The position numbers were made by a program, and so were the translations under genes. A DNA stretch of 64,000 nt from Planococcus citri (Eukaryota; Arthropoda; Insecta; Hemiptera; Pseudococcidae), in NCBI RefSeq assembly GCF_950023065.1, contig NC_088679.1, positions 51,460,001-51,524,000 on the forward strand, read 5' to 3'. The stretch's first letter is position 1. Each line of letters starts with the position of its first letter. Below the pieces are notes generated by a model that saw only the letters and a program-made list of their open reading frames with translations, did no database searches and was not told the origin of the DNA. Shown piece by piece: positions 26,101 through 38,719 of this stretch.

Positions 26101-26854
26101 GTCAACAGTCTTCTCAGCGATAAATTGAAAAATCGATTAATGGTGAGTACATAAGCTTTTTTAAAAATTATGCTCAAACATGAAAAAAAATCCAAGGTTT
26201 GGAAAACTTATGGGGGGTGTTGCAAAAAGAAAACAGGATCATGAACTTTGATTTTTATTTTTTTGTTTAAATTTGTCATTTGTCCTTTTCACAGTTCAAA
26301 ACTATAAAAAAATTTTGGGGTTATTGTTTAGGATATGATTTTTTTTTGGTTAAAGTACGTATCTTCGATATTTATGTACTGATTTAATTTTCATCTTTCA
26401 GTTTCATTCCAACATAGAAGAATTACACAATTCCATTAATCCAAAAATTTTGCCTAAAGAATATGGCGGTGAAGTGCCTTTAGCTGATATGATCAGTAAG
26501 TTCTTGTAACATATGTATTATTAGACTTTTCAAATTTTTAATTTCGTGAGTCAATTTACTTCTCAATTTCGAACATATAACTCCTTACTAATAAAAATTT
26601 AATCGTTTGAATAACATACTAGAAATTAATTTATCAAAATAAATTAATAGTCAATAGATGTAGTCACTCACGTTTTAATGAAAATATAAATATTTACAGG
26701 TGAACTAAAAAAGAAATTGCTCGCTAAAAGAGAACAATTACTAGCCTTAGATGATATGAAAATCAATGTGAATAAAAAAGGTAAAATTTTGTCCGATTTC
26801 AATGATAACCAAACTGGTTTAGAAGGTTCGTTCAGGAAATTGGAAGTCGACTAA
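23197..26854 (+). CDS. CRAL-TRIO domain lipid-transfer protein (clavesin / alpha-TTP-like)
   Basis: Seven exons: 23197-23383, 23485-23644, 24608-24768, 24874-24968, 26026-26142, 26402-26495 and 26700-26854. All introns are GT-AG, and the joined frame of 969 nt gives 322 residues plus stop. Residues ~45-90 form the CRAL-TRIO N-terminal helical region (ALATMREWIAKHP, then NCRTDAPFLLRFLRTKKF). Residues ~105-262 form the Sec14-like lipid-binding fold, with GLLMGHITMWSL, PMRHKSTHLINIPP, LLSDKLKNRLMFHS and LPKEYGGE. The tail SFRKLEVD is typical of insect clavesin/TTP-like members, as is the length. No signal peptide is seen, so it is probably a cytosolic carrier of a hydrophobic ligand (tocopherol, retinoid or phosphoinositide); the ligand cannot be read from sequence. 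The start is the first Met after an in-frame TAA at 23188; Met4 is an alternative. An acceptor-like site (TTGCAG at 23161) suggests upstream untranslated exons. Confidence 0.95.
25121..25384. repeat. Tandem duplication, 136-bp period, in intron 4 of the CRAL-TRIO gene
   Basis: TAATTCGTCATCATGTCTTT begins copies at 25121 and 25257. Both continue through GACGGGTA, GGATTTGGAGCAGAAAAA, GAACAGGAATTGTAGCAT, ATGAAACTGACAT and TTCGTGTCACAAAA. The copies differ by a few substitutions and by an extra AGTAGCAT in the first, so the duplication is recent. It lies in the longest intron of the gene and is non-coding. Confidence 0.9.
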
Positions 26855-26943
26855 TTATTATTGAAAAATCGCAATTTGTATTTTTTTTTTTTTTTTTGTT
26901 ATATCTTGTATTATTTTTATTCTATAATAATTATTTTTTTTAA

Positions 26944-26949
26944 ATTAAA
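26944..26949 (+). terminator. Possible poly(A) signal ATTAAA for the CRAL-TRIO gene
   Basis: ATTAAA lies 90 bp after the stop codon, followed by T-rich sequence. It is the nearest plausible signal, since no AATAAA occurs close by. In DNA this AT-rich the hexamer could be chance. Confidence 0.35.
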
Positions 26950-26954
26950 TTTTA

Positions 26955-29900
26955 ACATAACTATGGAGTTGAATTTATTTCCTATCTGTTTCTTGACTTC
27001 GAATGATGGTCTAATTGATTCATGCTGGCTTTCGAGAGAATGATTTTTATTTATGACATTTCATTATTTTTTTTACGGGGGAGGGGGGATTTGTTCTTTT
27101 TATACATAAAGTTTGATTCATTTTTATTCAAAAAACAAGCGATTGCGTGTTATTTCATTAGATCGCCAGTAAAGTTGATTTTGTTTTCTGAATGGTAGGA
27201 ATACCTAGCTTATTTTAAAAATTGGAGCTTGTCATCTATTTGGAATTTTTTCACCATTCATACTCATAATATTTTCGTCGTTTGTGACTAATTTTTTTAT
27301 TGCTTCGGATTGTGCAGCCAAGTAAATCTAAAATCTATCGAAAAATCCACAAAAATATAAAATTTTTAATACCTACCACAACTCAATTTATCTAAAATCT
27401 GTCTGATCCGGAACGTGAAATTGCAATGATTAGAATTTTATTATTTTTTACATAATATTTTTGCACATACAAAAATTGCTCTTGAGTTTCCTGAAATTAA
27501 AATATGAACTGAAGCAAGCGACGTTAATTGAAAATTATCGAGTCAGTATTGAAAATTTTGTGTGGCTGGACTTCTATGTAACAGCCTTTTCTGTTTGTCG
27601 CGAAAGTTCGTCTCAGAAATCATATTAAAAAATTTGAAAATGCTGTAGGTAGGTACTTTTAATTTCCAAAGTGGGCACTATAAAAAAAAAACAAATTCAG
27701 CCTGCAATTCATCGATTTTTTTTTTTTAATAAAAATACGTAAGTGAGTATATTGAAAATGAGTTATCTAACTGTAAAAACAAGGCACAAATTTTTGAGAA
27801 AGAGAAAAAAGAATAATAACGGAATAAGAGGTTTGTTTTGAAGTTGTTTTTTTTTTCAATTGGATACTTTGATTTTGAAAAATGGGCCTATATCATTGAA
27901 TAAATCTTGACTCAAAAAAGATTCAGATTTAGTTGGTTTTTGTAAGACTTTTTTTTAACATTTTGAAGCAATAAGTCGTCGCTCAGGATGTTTGACTATT
28001 GACTGGAAGATCTCGAGCATTAAGCAATATTTTGTTGATAGGCTACATTACATCAAATTTTGATGCAAGTTTTCTCGAAGCAAAGTGTGCGTATAGTATA
28101 ATACTTGTTATTTCTTTTCAATTTTCATTTTTTTTCTGGTATTAAAAATTTCAATCGATTTATTGTTTGTCAACTCCCCAATTTTTTTCATCCTCCAATT
28201 TATTTTTAAATTTTCTATCGCAAAATATCTATTTTCATTCATAAAAATTCATAGAATTGCTGACTTGGGTACCCACAATGGTTTAAAGACTTCTAATTTT
28301 TAAAAAATTAGTTAAATATTTTTTAGTGGGCAGCTTACCTATCCATAATTTTAAAAATAAGTTCCATGGATGCATTCTCCGTTTATAGTCAAATTGAATT
28401 CATGGAAAAAACAATACAAGGAAAATGGATCGTTTCGTGTTTTTGCTTCCATCTTTTCATATTTTTTTCCTCTATAAATAATTATAAACCACAAAAATTA
28501 ATTATGTTATTTGAAAAGACCATTTTGTAAGAGTAGGTGTGCCTAGGTACCCACCTACATTTATGTTTCTCTTATAACCCAAATAGTTTTTGTACTTTTT
28601 GTAGTTTTTAATGCCAATTTCAACATGTTTCGAATCATTTTTACGGCAATTGTCTATTTTCTCGTAAAAAACAGTTGACTGTTCACCAATGTCAGCTGTG
28701 CTATTAAGAAATTCGTAATACTTAAATTTCTTTTGAAAAATCAACAAATTTTTATTTTTGAAAAAACTGAGAAAAAGGAAATACAAAAATGAAAGTTTTT
28801 ATTGTAGCTTGTAGCAAGACCCTTTTCAGATTTCAAAATGATATTTAAGCCATTCAAATGAACGTGTACCTCTACCTACCTACCTTTATTTGTTGTTTGA
28901 AAAGAAATGTATATTTTTGAAAATTTGAAAACAAATCACTGAGCAATGCTAATAGATTGAAAATCAGTTCTTCATCGCGTTGCATGCGTTTAGGATTTTT
29001 TTTTTGTTTATTTCTACTCGTAGCCTATATCTTTTTTCTCGCCAATTTCCACGTATTTTCTGACCTTTGATTTCAAATTCTTCATCACGCAGGATCATTT
29101 TCAATTCTGTACTCTGCAACACCTACTTTCAGCTTTGAAATTAATAGGCAGGTATGCGTACCTAACCTACGTAGCAAATCAAATCTATTCGAAAACATTT
29201 TTATCTTCATAGTTCCCATTACCAGCTTTCTGGTTATAAACTTTAGTCTTTAATAAGGATATTATATGTAGGTACATTAAACAAATGACCTTGTTTCAGA
29301 ATTATCTCTAATGATTTAGTCAGCTGTGTTTCTTAATGTGGAATAGAATTTTTCTAGAAAAATATCTGGTCCATTACGCCGGTAATTTCAACTCTGAATT
29401 CGTTTATTAATTACTTTTTGAAACCATAAGCGCCGTTTTGTTTTTATTTCTCAGAGATAAGTAATGTTTTTTTTCAGTCATCCGGTAGGCACCGCCTCTC
29501 ATAAAATACGTTTAATATCGTTCATTTTTTTTCTAAAACAAAGGAATAATAAGCCCAAGCATCACGGGTAGGTATCAGTCTCACTGAACGATTCTTCAAC
29601 GAACGAAACAACTCTGTTCGAATGTACTGGAAAAATATGTTACGGCAAGATATTGAACGTACGAACAGTTATAGTCAAGCACAGGTTAGTAGTAATTCTA
29701 AAGCGACTCGATACAAGTGGTTAACGAAGCGCTCTTATATTTTTGTTGAGTTTGGTAAAATTAAATACACGTATTGAGATAAATTTTATTCAAATTTTAG
29801 GCATAACTTCCTAGTTATGTTTTTGTTAAGTAAAGTATCTCTTAGTACCTTCGTTTTCTTTTACGGTTTCGTTTACACGAATGCTTGGTTTTTCAACGGC

Positions 29901-30585
29901 GGAAGTTCAATTGCTTCGGAATTAGATACTGGGTATGATCTATTTTTTTAAATTTATATTTTAATGTTTATGCATGCTTTATTCGCCTATATATTATGAT
30001 AGGTTGTTGTTGTTGTTGATAAAAAATGTTGACCTAGTGTATTGATACAATGACCTGTCAGGTTCGTTTATGAAACAACGAGTAAACGCACGATGACCGT
30101 GTAAATTGATTAGTCATCAGAGAGTGGTACATTGCGGTATCTGGAATCTACAGTTTTACCTACCTAGGTGTGATGCATTGAAAATGGATATTTTAATTCT
30201 TATTAGATATGGCAAAAAACAAGGGGGAATTTCATTTTTTCATTTTAAACGTTTAAACGAAAATATGAACAGTTTTCGTCTCAAAATTATCGAGTTAGTG
30301 GATCGTGATACCTACTCTGTAATCTTACCTACTAAATACCTCGCTGAATAGGTGGTTCGTCATCTGCATACTCGTGCAGCATCTACAGTTTTCTATCTTT
30401 CATCTTCTAATTATTTAGCTAATTCAATTAAAATTAGCAGATGATCATTACATAAACGTTTTTAGAAAGTACTTACATGCTGAAGTATTTTTACATGTCA
30501 CACTCGAGTGTTTTGTCGCCACAAAATGTAATTTGCGGCTTTCAACAGTTGTAGGTAGTGAGTAGCCGGTAGGTTATAAGAGCAT
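26955..30585. other. Intergenic sequence, nothing coding recognised
   Basis: AT-rich sequence with T and A tracts. A leader-like block at about 29586-29689 ends in CAAGCACAG before GTTAGTAG, a possible donor. It could be an untranslated exon of the fasciclin gene downstream, but this is weakly supported. Confidence 0.3.
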
Positions 30586-30632
30586 ATGAAAATGCAACTT
30601 GTCATTTCAGTCTTGATTTTATTTTACGCACT
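30586..30632 (+). other. Candidate first coding exon (signal peptide) of the fasciclin-domain gene
   Basis: An ATG at 30586 (second in-frame ATG at 30592) opens MKMQLVISVLILFYA followed by CT|GTAACT. The text is a compact signal-peptide-like sequence. The potential donor leaves two bases, CT, which is the phase needed by the acceptor at 44474 (A TTC AGG), giving Leu then FRDLVPYASENVE. The donor is weak: exon bases ACT rather than CAG, and +5 is C. The intron would be about 13.8 kb. Hydrophobic runs arise easily in T-rich DNA, so this is only a candidate. Confidence 0.25.
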
Positions 30633-31659
30633 GTAACTCGTTTAAAAATGATCGTACGTATTTGACTTCTCGCATCGATGTACAATTTATGGTTACTTAA
30701 TTACCTACCTATTCTTGTAAAAAAAATCCGTTGTTTTAAGCGACAGCTTTCACTTTCATCTCATTGCTGTTCGGTGGATTATTTATTTGTAAATCTGGAA
30801 AAATATTTTTACTAATTAATGCTTGGCCAAGCAATTGATTTATGGTATTTTTCCCCTTCAATGCCATTGAAAATATCTACCGACATTTTCGTGTTTTGTT
30901 TTTAATTCAATGAATTCCTTTTCGAAATCATGATTCAAAATTATAACCTGTAGGTAAGCAACTGAGCGTTGATATCGTTTGAGCATAAAAATAATACTCA
31001 TTCGTACATTTTTTTTGTGTAATTGAAAAATGAACTGATTGAGATTCCTATGCATTTTTATCATTATTTCAAGTTAGCCAAGCGAAGATGCCGACAAAAA
31101 TTTGGCAACAACCTACCTATTTATTATTATTTTTTCTTGGTATAATTTTGCATTACTAGAGCGTAATTTTTTTTAGTAATGAATGATATATCTATGTATC
31201 TGATACATTTCGATTAAATCTACCTACCTGAACCTACCTAGCTTCCTTTATGAAATGCTTCTATATTACAGATACCTATTTGAGAGATTATGTCAACACA
31301 TGCCTTAGTTTGGAACATTTTTAATGATGAAATTGGGTTGTTGTAGGCAGCCAGGTATCTACTTTTCAGATACCAACCCGTGTAGTTTTTGTGATATATC
31401 GATTCGCAGGTATCTTTTATTTTTATGTTCAGTCACCAAGTATAGGAAGGGTTATATATAATCCTGCGTGATACTTGGAATAGTGATAGTTCCAGCCTTA
31501 CCTTACTGAAATAGCAGTGGACTAATTTTAATGCAATCGAAACTCCTCCCTTATCGGTTATAAGTATTTTTTCCAGAACGTAAATGCCAGATTTTAGATT
31601 TTGAGCTTTCTGAGACAACCCATAATTCCATTATCTCGATAACTTTCATCACCCCAAAA

Positions 31660-32105
31660 GACCATTCCACCGAAAAAAAATTTACAAAAATTTAATTTCC
31701 CAAGTGTTGGAATTTCTTACGATTTAAATCACAAAACAAAACTTTTACACGATTTCGATAAAAGACAAGTCTTAATTCCCTACAATTTTGATAAAAAAGT
31801 AGAATTTTTTTCCAATTTGAGCCAATAAAAAGCAGATAGGTACCGACCTGAAACTTTTAAGCGAATTATGACCTAAAAAAATCTTTTTCTGATGTTGGCA
31901 AAAAAAAATACTTTTCTCTCAATTTTGGCCAAAAATGTGATATTTTTTTGGTAATTTTGGTAAAAAAAAGAGATTTTTTTACAGTTGTCTTAGCAAATAA
32001 AAAACAGATTTTTTGCGACCAAAAAAGGAAGACTTTTTTGGAAATTTTGAGAGAAAAAAAGGCTTTTCTGTGATTTTGGTAAAAACAAGGGATTTTGAAA
32101 CATTT
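31660..32105. repeat. Degenerate ~45-60-bp array
   Basis: Repeated AATTTTGGCAAAAAAAA / GATTTTTTT-type units with A and T tracts. They resemble the internal arrays at 4.8-5.6 kb and 14.6-16.1 kb, in the opposite sense. No gene is present. Confidence 0.45.
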
Positions 32106-34650
32106 TTGGGTTACTATGAAATATTTTATGAAAATTTTCTGCTTGAATTATTTTTTTCTAGCGAAACCATCATTTAAAATTTTTTTTCAGAATAACTCTG
32201 TATATCTCTGCTTAGTAATATTACGTTTCTATGTTAATATTATTGTTAATTCCTACGTATTTCGATATCCTCCAAGTGTTGAGTGGCCTGCTACAGGTTC
32301 GTTATTTTCCTAGAATCTTCAAATCAACGAGTATAGGTACCTGTACGTGATATTTTCGTTGAAAAAAGTGTCGAGTCAAATGTTTCTAAGAATCTGTCCA
32401 ACGTTACCGATCTTTTTTTTCAAACAAAAATGTCACGTAGTGTTACTCGATATTTCTGAGTACAAATTGAATTATTACCTACACCTACCTTCCGTTGCTT
32501 TCTTTGAATCTTTGATACTGCATGCTTCTAACTCTCCAGTTAGTTACCACAAAATGCATCGTGACATCTGATATTTGTTTCCGATTCTAAACTACGGTTG
32601 GTCATTCTCAAAATGTATGTATATTTACGATAGGAAATATTTTGAATAAACTACACGAAAGACTTCGTGAATTGAATAAATTAATTAAGAAGACGCGGGT
32701 TGAATTGCACATGGTATATTTTTTACGCTATTGAATAGCTAGATCATCGCAATCGTATACGAGTACCTATACCTCTTACTACCTACCTATCTGATTATAA
32801 AAATAATCCAGCACCTCGACCACTCGAACAGATTGATTGATACCTACCTTAAACGAATATTGATTAATGGCGGTATTCTATGAAGTTGAAAATTATTAAT
32901 GTTTGTCACAACAAAACATGTCTTTTGGTCATTTATCACGTGTATTTTCACCCTTCTCGTACGATCACTTTCAGAAGATGGAATTTTTCCAATTCCACTA
33001 CAGGCTATATAGAAATACCTACTTACAGAGCAGCATCGCAGCAAACCAATTTGTTTATTAACTCCTCATCAATAGATGATCATCTGTAAAATAAAAAATA
33101 TCATGTTTTTTTTTGCAAAGATCTATATGGAACGCCTCCGGTTCTAATGAATTCGTGTTTAGATGGTAATTTATGATCATACATCGTGTTTTACCAGAGG
33201 TTAGATACATCTAGTAGCTTCATCTAGGAACGAGTATATGGGTTTGTCTGTTCTTCTGAAAACTTTGTTTTTATTTCAACTACGTTGTTTAGAGAACTGG
33301 TTTATTTTTGTATAATTCATACCTATATAAACCACGCATTTCACTTGTACGTACCTGCAGGTACGCCCGCAGTTTTAATGAATAATTTTCACGTGTGAGG
33401 TGAAACCTGCGACTACCGAATTATCCCATTAGGCTACCTTACTATTAATGCGTGTGTACTGTGTATCGTTATAGCTACTAGTTGCATCAAATAGTCATTT
33501 TCTAGAACGAACAAAAACAAATGGTAAACTAACCTACCTAGTACATATATGCTATTTTGTTGGGTGTATTGTGCGGTTTGGCTAATTTCAGACGTTGACC
33601 TTGCAGCGTTATGAGTAATCGGAACGATTTTAATTCGCATTATAATATGTATGTAGTATAGGTAACGTAGTTAGACGAATGAATGAGTCAAAAGAGATAG
33701 GTAGGCTGCGTGTTCCCTGTTCCGTAGTTACCAGTCGAACAGTCACCAAATTCATTAGACAGTCGAGAGATACTTACTGGTAACAAATAGGTGGACGCTG
33801 GAGTAGGGTACCTCTACCTGGTATTGAACTGTAATGAAAGAATAGAGCAAACAGTAGAATTGTTGTAGAAAAATTACATTCGACAGATTTGGTACATTTA
33901 TTGGATTGTTATGGCACTTCTACCTACCCAATTATCATGTCCCTATCATATCTGATTCAGTTCACCTTCAACCTTCACATCTCACGAGACATATAGGTAA
34001 CATCATTGAGGAAAACATAATATGTAATCATTATTATGGGCGCCAGTAGTTTTTTTTCAGAAGCTGGAAAGGAAATACCTTCTTTACATATTCTTTGAAC
34101 ATTTTGCTTTTATACAAAATTTTGACAAGAAATCATGGTTTTGGACCAAAAAGCCCTTCTTTTTCGATAATATCTAAAATTTTGTCAAGAGAACAGAAGA
34201 GCTGCAGATGTTGTTTGTAAGAAGAAAAATGTGGTCATTTATCAACTGGGTCTGGAATGACATTAATCAACTAGCTATAATTATTATACGATTGATTTTT
34301 TAATCGGTCGATTAATCGCGATTAAGAACAATCAATCAAACGGTCCGTTAATTAATCAATTAAAAATTTTATTCGAACAATTCTAGAGAAAATACTCGAT
34401 TAATCGACCATTACCAAGGGCTAAATGTGCCAAATGTGGATGAATAAGTATCTAAGATGTCAAGCAGTTTTCTTCTTTCGACATTATTTTTATTAAATTT
34501 CAAACATTCTAAGTATGTAGGTACATAATTTTTTTTTATATAAAAAAAATTAATTTTCATTTAAAACTGTGAAACAGGAAAAAAGAGAAAGGAGAACGTC
34601 TACTATAATTTTGTATAAAAATATTTTTGAAAAAAATGATAAACCCGTCG
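32106..34650. other. Intergenic sequence, nothing recognised
   Basis: Several short open frames without domains. A block near 33700-33790 has balanced composition, but it is not bounded by convincing splice sites and contains no protein I recognise. Confidence 0.35.
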
Positions 34651-34659
34651 TTTTCGAAC

Positions 34660-34960
34660 GGTAAGTAAACAAAAAAAAGCTGAAATTTGATTTGTATATG
34701 GTATCCTATTTTCGACCTTCCGAGCCGATTGTTGATGGTTTCGAATCATTCTAAAGCCTTCAGCGGATTTCGATTTTTTCATTAAAAAAAGTGATCACCA
34801 CAGAAAATTTTAGATTTGAATTTTGAACTGGTATGAAAGGGTACTGAAAATGTATTTGCTTAAATCGATCGAAATGGTTACAAAAATGGTGAATCCGAGT
34901 TCATAGCATTTTTTTGGTCAATTTGATGTCAATTTGATTTTTTCTTTCATTTTTAACTCT
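34660..34960. repeat. Dispersed repeat fragment related to ~62060-62250
   Basis: TTTCGACCTTCCGAGCCGAT, TTGATGGTTTCGAATCATT, CTAAAGCCTTCAGCGG and GATTTCGATTTT occur here. In the same order near 62070 are TTTCAACCTTTCGAATTGAT, GGTGGTTTTGAGTCGTTTT, CTAATGCCTTCAATGG and TTTGAATTTT. The two are diverged copies of one family. Non-coding. Confidence 0.5.
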
Positions 34961-35685
34961 TTGAATTTTCAAAAATTCGCTATAAATCAAAAAAAGAATT
35001 TCAGCCACGAAATTTTGGCTGCGATGGTGGTGTATTTTAGGGTCATCTAATGATTCCTTTGTGCCTGGTTCAAAAATTTCATGCTGGATGGTGATATTTT
35101 TTTTGTAAATTCTATGAATGGCTTTCTGAAGAAACTGATGAGCAAAAAGTTATGTACCTTACCTACCTATATAGTTTGCTTTCTTCGACTCTTCGTTATC
35201 TTATTCAAACGACGGATTTGTAATGACGTCTGTAGAAGCCTAAGAGGAGTGGCTGTTGTGTTATTCATCATCTAAGACGAGTTAAAAATACATATTTTTT
35301 GGGCATTGTATGCTAATTTTTTATCTACGAATAGCTGAGCTGGTCAAGATTTTGAGAATATCTGATACTTTGGTCGGATTATTTGTATACAGATAGGTAC
35401 CTTACCTATTCAATGTTCAAGGTGGTGTTTTACCTGCGTTTTATGATTCTCTAGGTAAGATTTATAGCCATAGAATTTGAAAAATGTTCAAGTACCTAAA
35501 TTAGTATTGTTTCCTTGGAAAAATATCTGTATTGAAGTATCGAAAAAAAATGTGTTGAGATTATGTACTATCCTTTTCGTGCTACATCGTATGAAATTTC
35601 CTTCAAGTAATTTATTACATGTCACTCAAGATTCCTCAGAGAAAAATAAGTACTAATTCTTATTCAAAATTGTTAGCCTGTTTAG

Positions 35686-35708
35686 AAAAAAAAAAAAAAA
35701 AAAAAAAA
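35686..35708. repeat. Poly(A) tract
   Basis: A run of 23 A on the + strand, in non-coding sequence. Confidence 0.75.
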
Positions 35709-38700
35709 TGTGCTACTTACCTCATAAGTCGACATTTTTAAATGAAAATTCAGTCATTATGAGAGCATATCGGTTCACTTTCATGATTTTATTAGTCTCA
35801 AAAGTCTCAAACATTTATCGATTTTTTTCTAAATGAGTTTTTGAATTAATTCGTTTGAAAAAAAAACTTCGAACCTGTTCACCAGTTTAGAATGTTATCC
35901 CAGCAACGGGTCTGCATCTTTGGTCATTAATAGGTAGCTTGAAAATCATTTATTTAAGTGATTTAAAAAGGGAAGCTGGTATTAGGTACTTACTTTCTGA
36001 ATTACTACGTCAATTTACTCTTGAACTTGATGCTGCTTAATTACGGATTTGGAATTTTTTATTCTTCAGCAAAACGATTGTTTTTTTTTCATCATCGCAT
36101 TAATTTTCTGGATCAGCACATTATAGGTGGGCAAATAACATTGTTGAGTGTTTCGCATGCGAATGTCGGTGCTCAAGATTGCGTTAGGCGTTAGGTAGGT
36201 ATTATTTTTATTAAAAACGAAATGGGTAACGACGCGATGTAAAAAAATAATTACATTAGTGAGTTTAATATACTACGTACTTCTGCGTACGTTTACATAT
36301 TTAATCATACAAACAATACCAATTTACAAAGTATAAACTTCTAGAGTTTTCTTGCGTTTATAATACCTACATGTTTATTATGGTAGAGGACGAAATTGTT
36401 AGTACGTAACTATATGGAAGAGAGAGACTGGTTTATTTGACGAATTAAGTGATACAATTGGTTATGATGAGTGTGCGAAAAACACACAGAACATATATTT
36501 TTTCACTCTTCTTCGCGTTTACTATTTAATAAGGAAACAAACAATTTCGATAGTCAATCGACCTTTACTGATCTATCGGTTGACTTCTATATATTTGTAT
36601 AGGCTTGAACAATAACTACCACTCCGTCTAATAATTGTATTTACTCCTTTTTATATTTTCATTTCTGCTGAAAATCTTAACATGTGTCAAATAATGTAGA
36701 TTGGTTCCAAGTTTGAAATTTGTCGCCTGTAAAGGAGGTCGACGCATCATCTGCATATATACTGCGAAAACTTTCTTCGATTTCTCTAGATAATCGAATA
36801 TTTACTTTTCCAACAGTCGAAGTGAAACAATCAGATAAGATGATTCATTTCACTGTATCAGACACGATGCATAATTAACACGGTATCAGTTGTGTAATTA
36901 TTCTACCTATACCTATACAGGTATTGTTTTAGTGAACCTAACTAATCAGTAGGTAGTTGTCGATACAAAAGATGACATTGCCGCTGGTTTTCGAGTCTGC
37001 TTCATAATTTAAGAACTGTATCGTCATGATTATATTTCAATCAGCGATGAAATGTAATGGAAGAAGGTTTTTATGCATGTAGTCTGGATATTTTCAATTT
37101 GGATTTTGTAGGTTTCTTGGAAGGGTGCATTAGCCGTATTTATATGTAGCTATAGGAGTACGAGAACGCGCACGAGTATTAATGCTTCAGGTGATGTTGA
37201 TGAGTTACGTGGTGGTGAGACTAGTAGGTACCTACCTAATTAAATGTGCATTATATTCTGATTTCTAAGATTTCGTTGAACTTGGAGCTGGAGCTACGAT
37301 AACCCCCAATAAACTGCTGAAGCTGTACAAGATTTTGAATTTTATTCTTTGCAAATACTAATCTACAGAAATAGGTAACTATAATAATTGTGAAAAAATA
37401 ATATTTCTCGAAATTGAAAAATGGCTCCGTGTTTGGTTCAATGCAGTACTGAAACCTTTGCAAATTGAGTTTTCAGCTAAAAGAAGCTTGATAAATCTTT
37501 GAATGAGAATAAAACGGAAAATATTAGTTTGGTTAATGTCAAATACATTGTTCTAATGACGTAAAATTGAAAATTATTCCGAAAATAGGAAATTTAACAC
37601 AATTACGTGCACGATGAATGAAGTAGTATTACAGTTCAGTGAGTTGGACATGAGAAGACATACACCTACCTACATATCTGAATCAATATAGGTATGAAAT
37701 AATTCATTGAATTGGTAATGGTAAATATGTCAAAATCATACAAAGTGCTCACGTAAACGTACCAAGAGGAAGCTTTTAGTGAATGGCGAGAAAACGCTGA
37801 ATGAACGTATCATGGAATTTTTTTTAAAAAAAGTAGGTATCATCTTTATAAGCTCTGTGTTTGACATTTTGTTTTTATTTCCGAAATTAGTATAAAAATA
37901 AATCGGGGTAAACAAAAAGGAATTAATTCCACATGGATTCAGAATTATGTACTGACAAAAAAAACTTTTTTGGAATAGTGACATGTGCGGAAAATTCCCT
38001 AATATACACCGAACCGGACGTGATTTTCATTTTCAAGGATAAAAAGTGTCAAAAATAATTAACTCGGTTGAGTACATTTATGGTTAATAATTGCGACATA
38101 TGTGTACTTATTTGCCTATGTGCGAAAAGTATTTATACACACGTTTACTAAGGAAGAAATTGATTGTGCTTTCGTTTATTCTGGCATAGGTATTATGTTT
38201 GAATAGGTATATCTTATTATTATTTTTGACGATTTTATGATAACGTTTTGCGGCGGAAATTGAGATACGTGGTAATGTTGCGAAAAAAAAGTCACGAATA
38301 GCATACCCCTTAATCATGAAATATTTAAACAATCGGCAATATACAAATATGTATACACGGTACGGTACATTTATCGTGGAAATACGAGTAATATTACCAT
38401 TGTTCTATTTTTCACGATTCAAGGTTATTTGAGAGAAAAAGGAGAAGTGGGCGATGGAAAAACAATAAATACAGGAAATATATTATTGTTTCGCCAGTCG
38501 CCACAACCGATGCTGATCTTGATTATACAGCAGTGCGAATTAATCCTCGCATTAATGATGTGTACGACGGTTAATGACTTGATACCCACATGATTTTTTT
38601 GGTTCACAATTTCGTATATCAGATTTATTGTTGATGTTGAGAATTTCAGATGATGGTCATTTATGGATGTGATTGTTAATAGGTATCAGATTATGTAGAA

Positions 38701-38719
38701 AAATAATGGATTGACTGAT
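35709..38719. other. Intergenic sequence, nothing recognised
   Basis: AT-rich, with frequent TACC/GGTA runs and no coding block or clear repeat. Confidence 0.35.
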
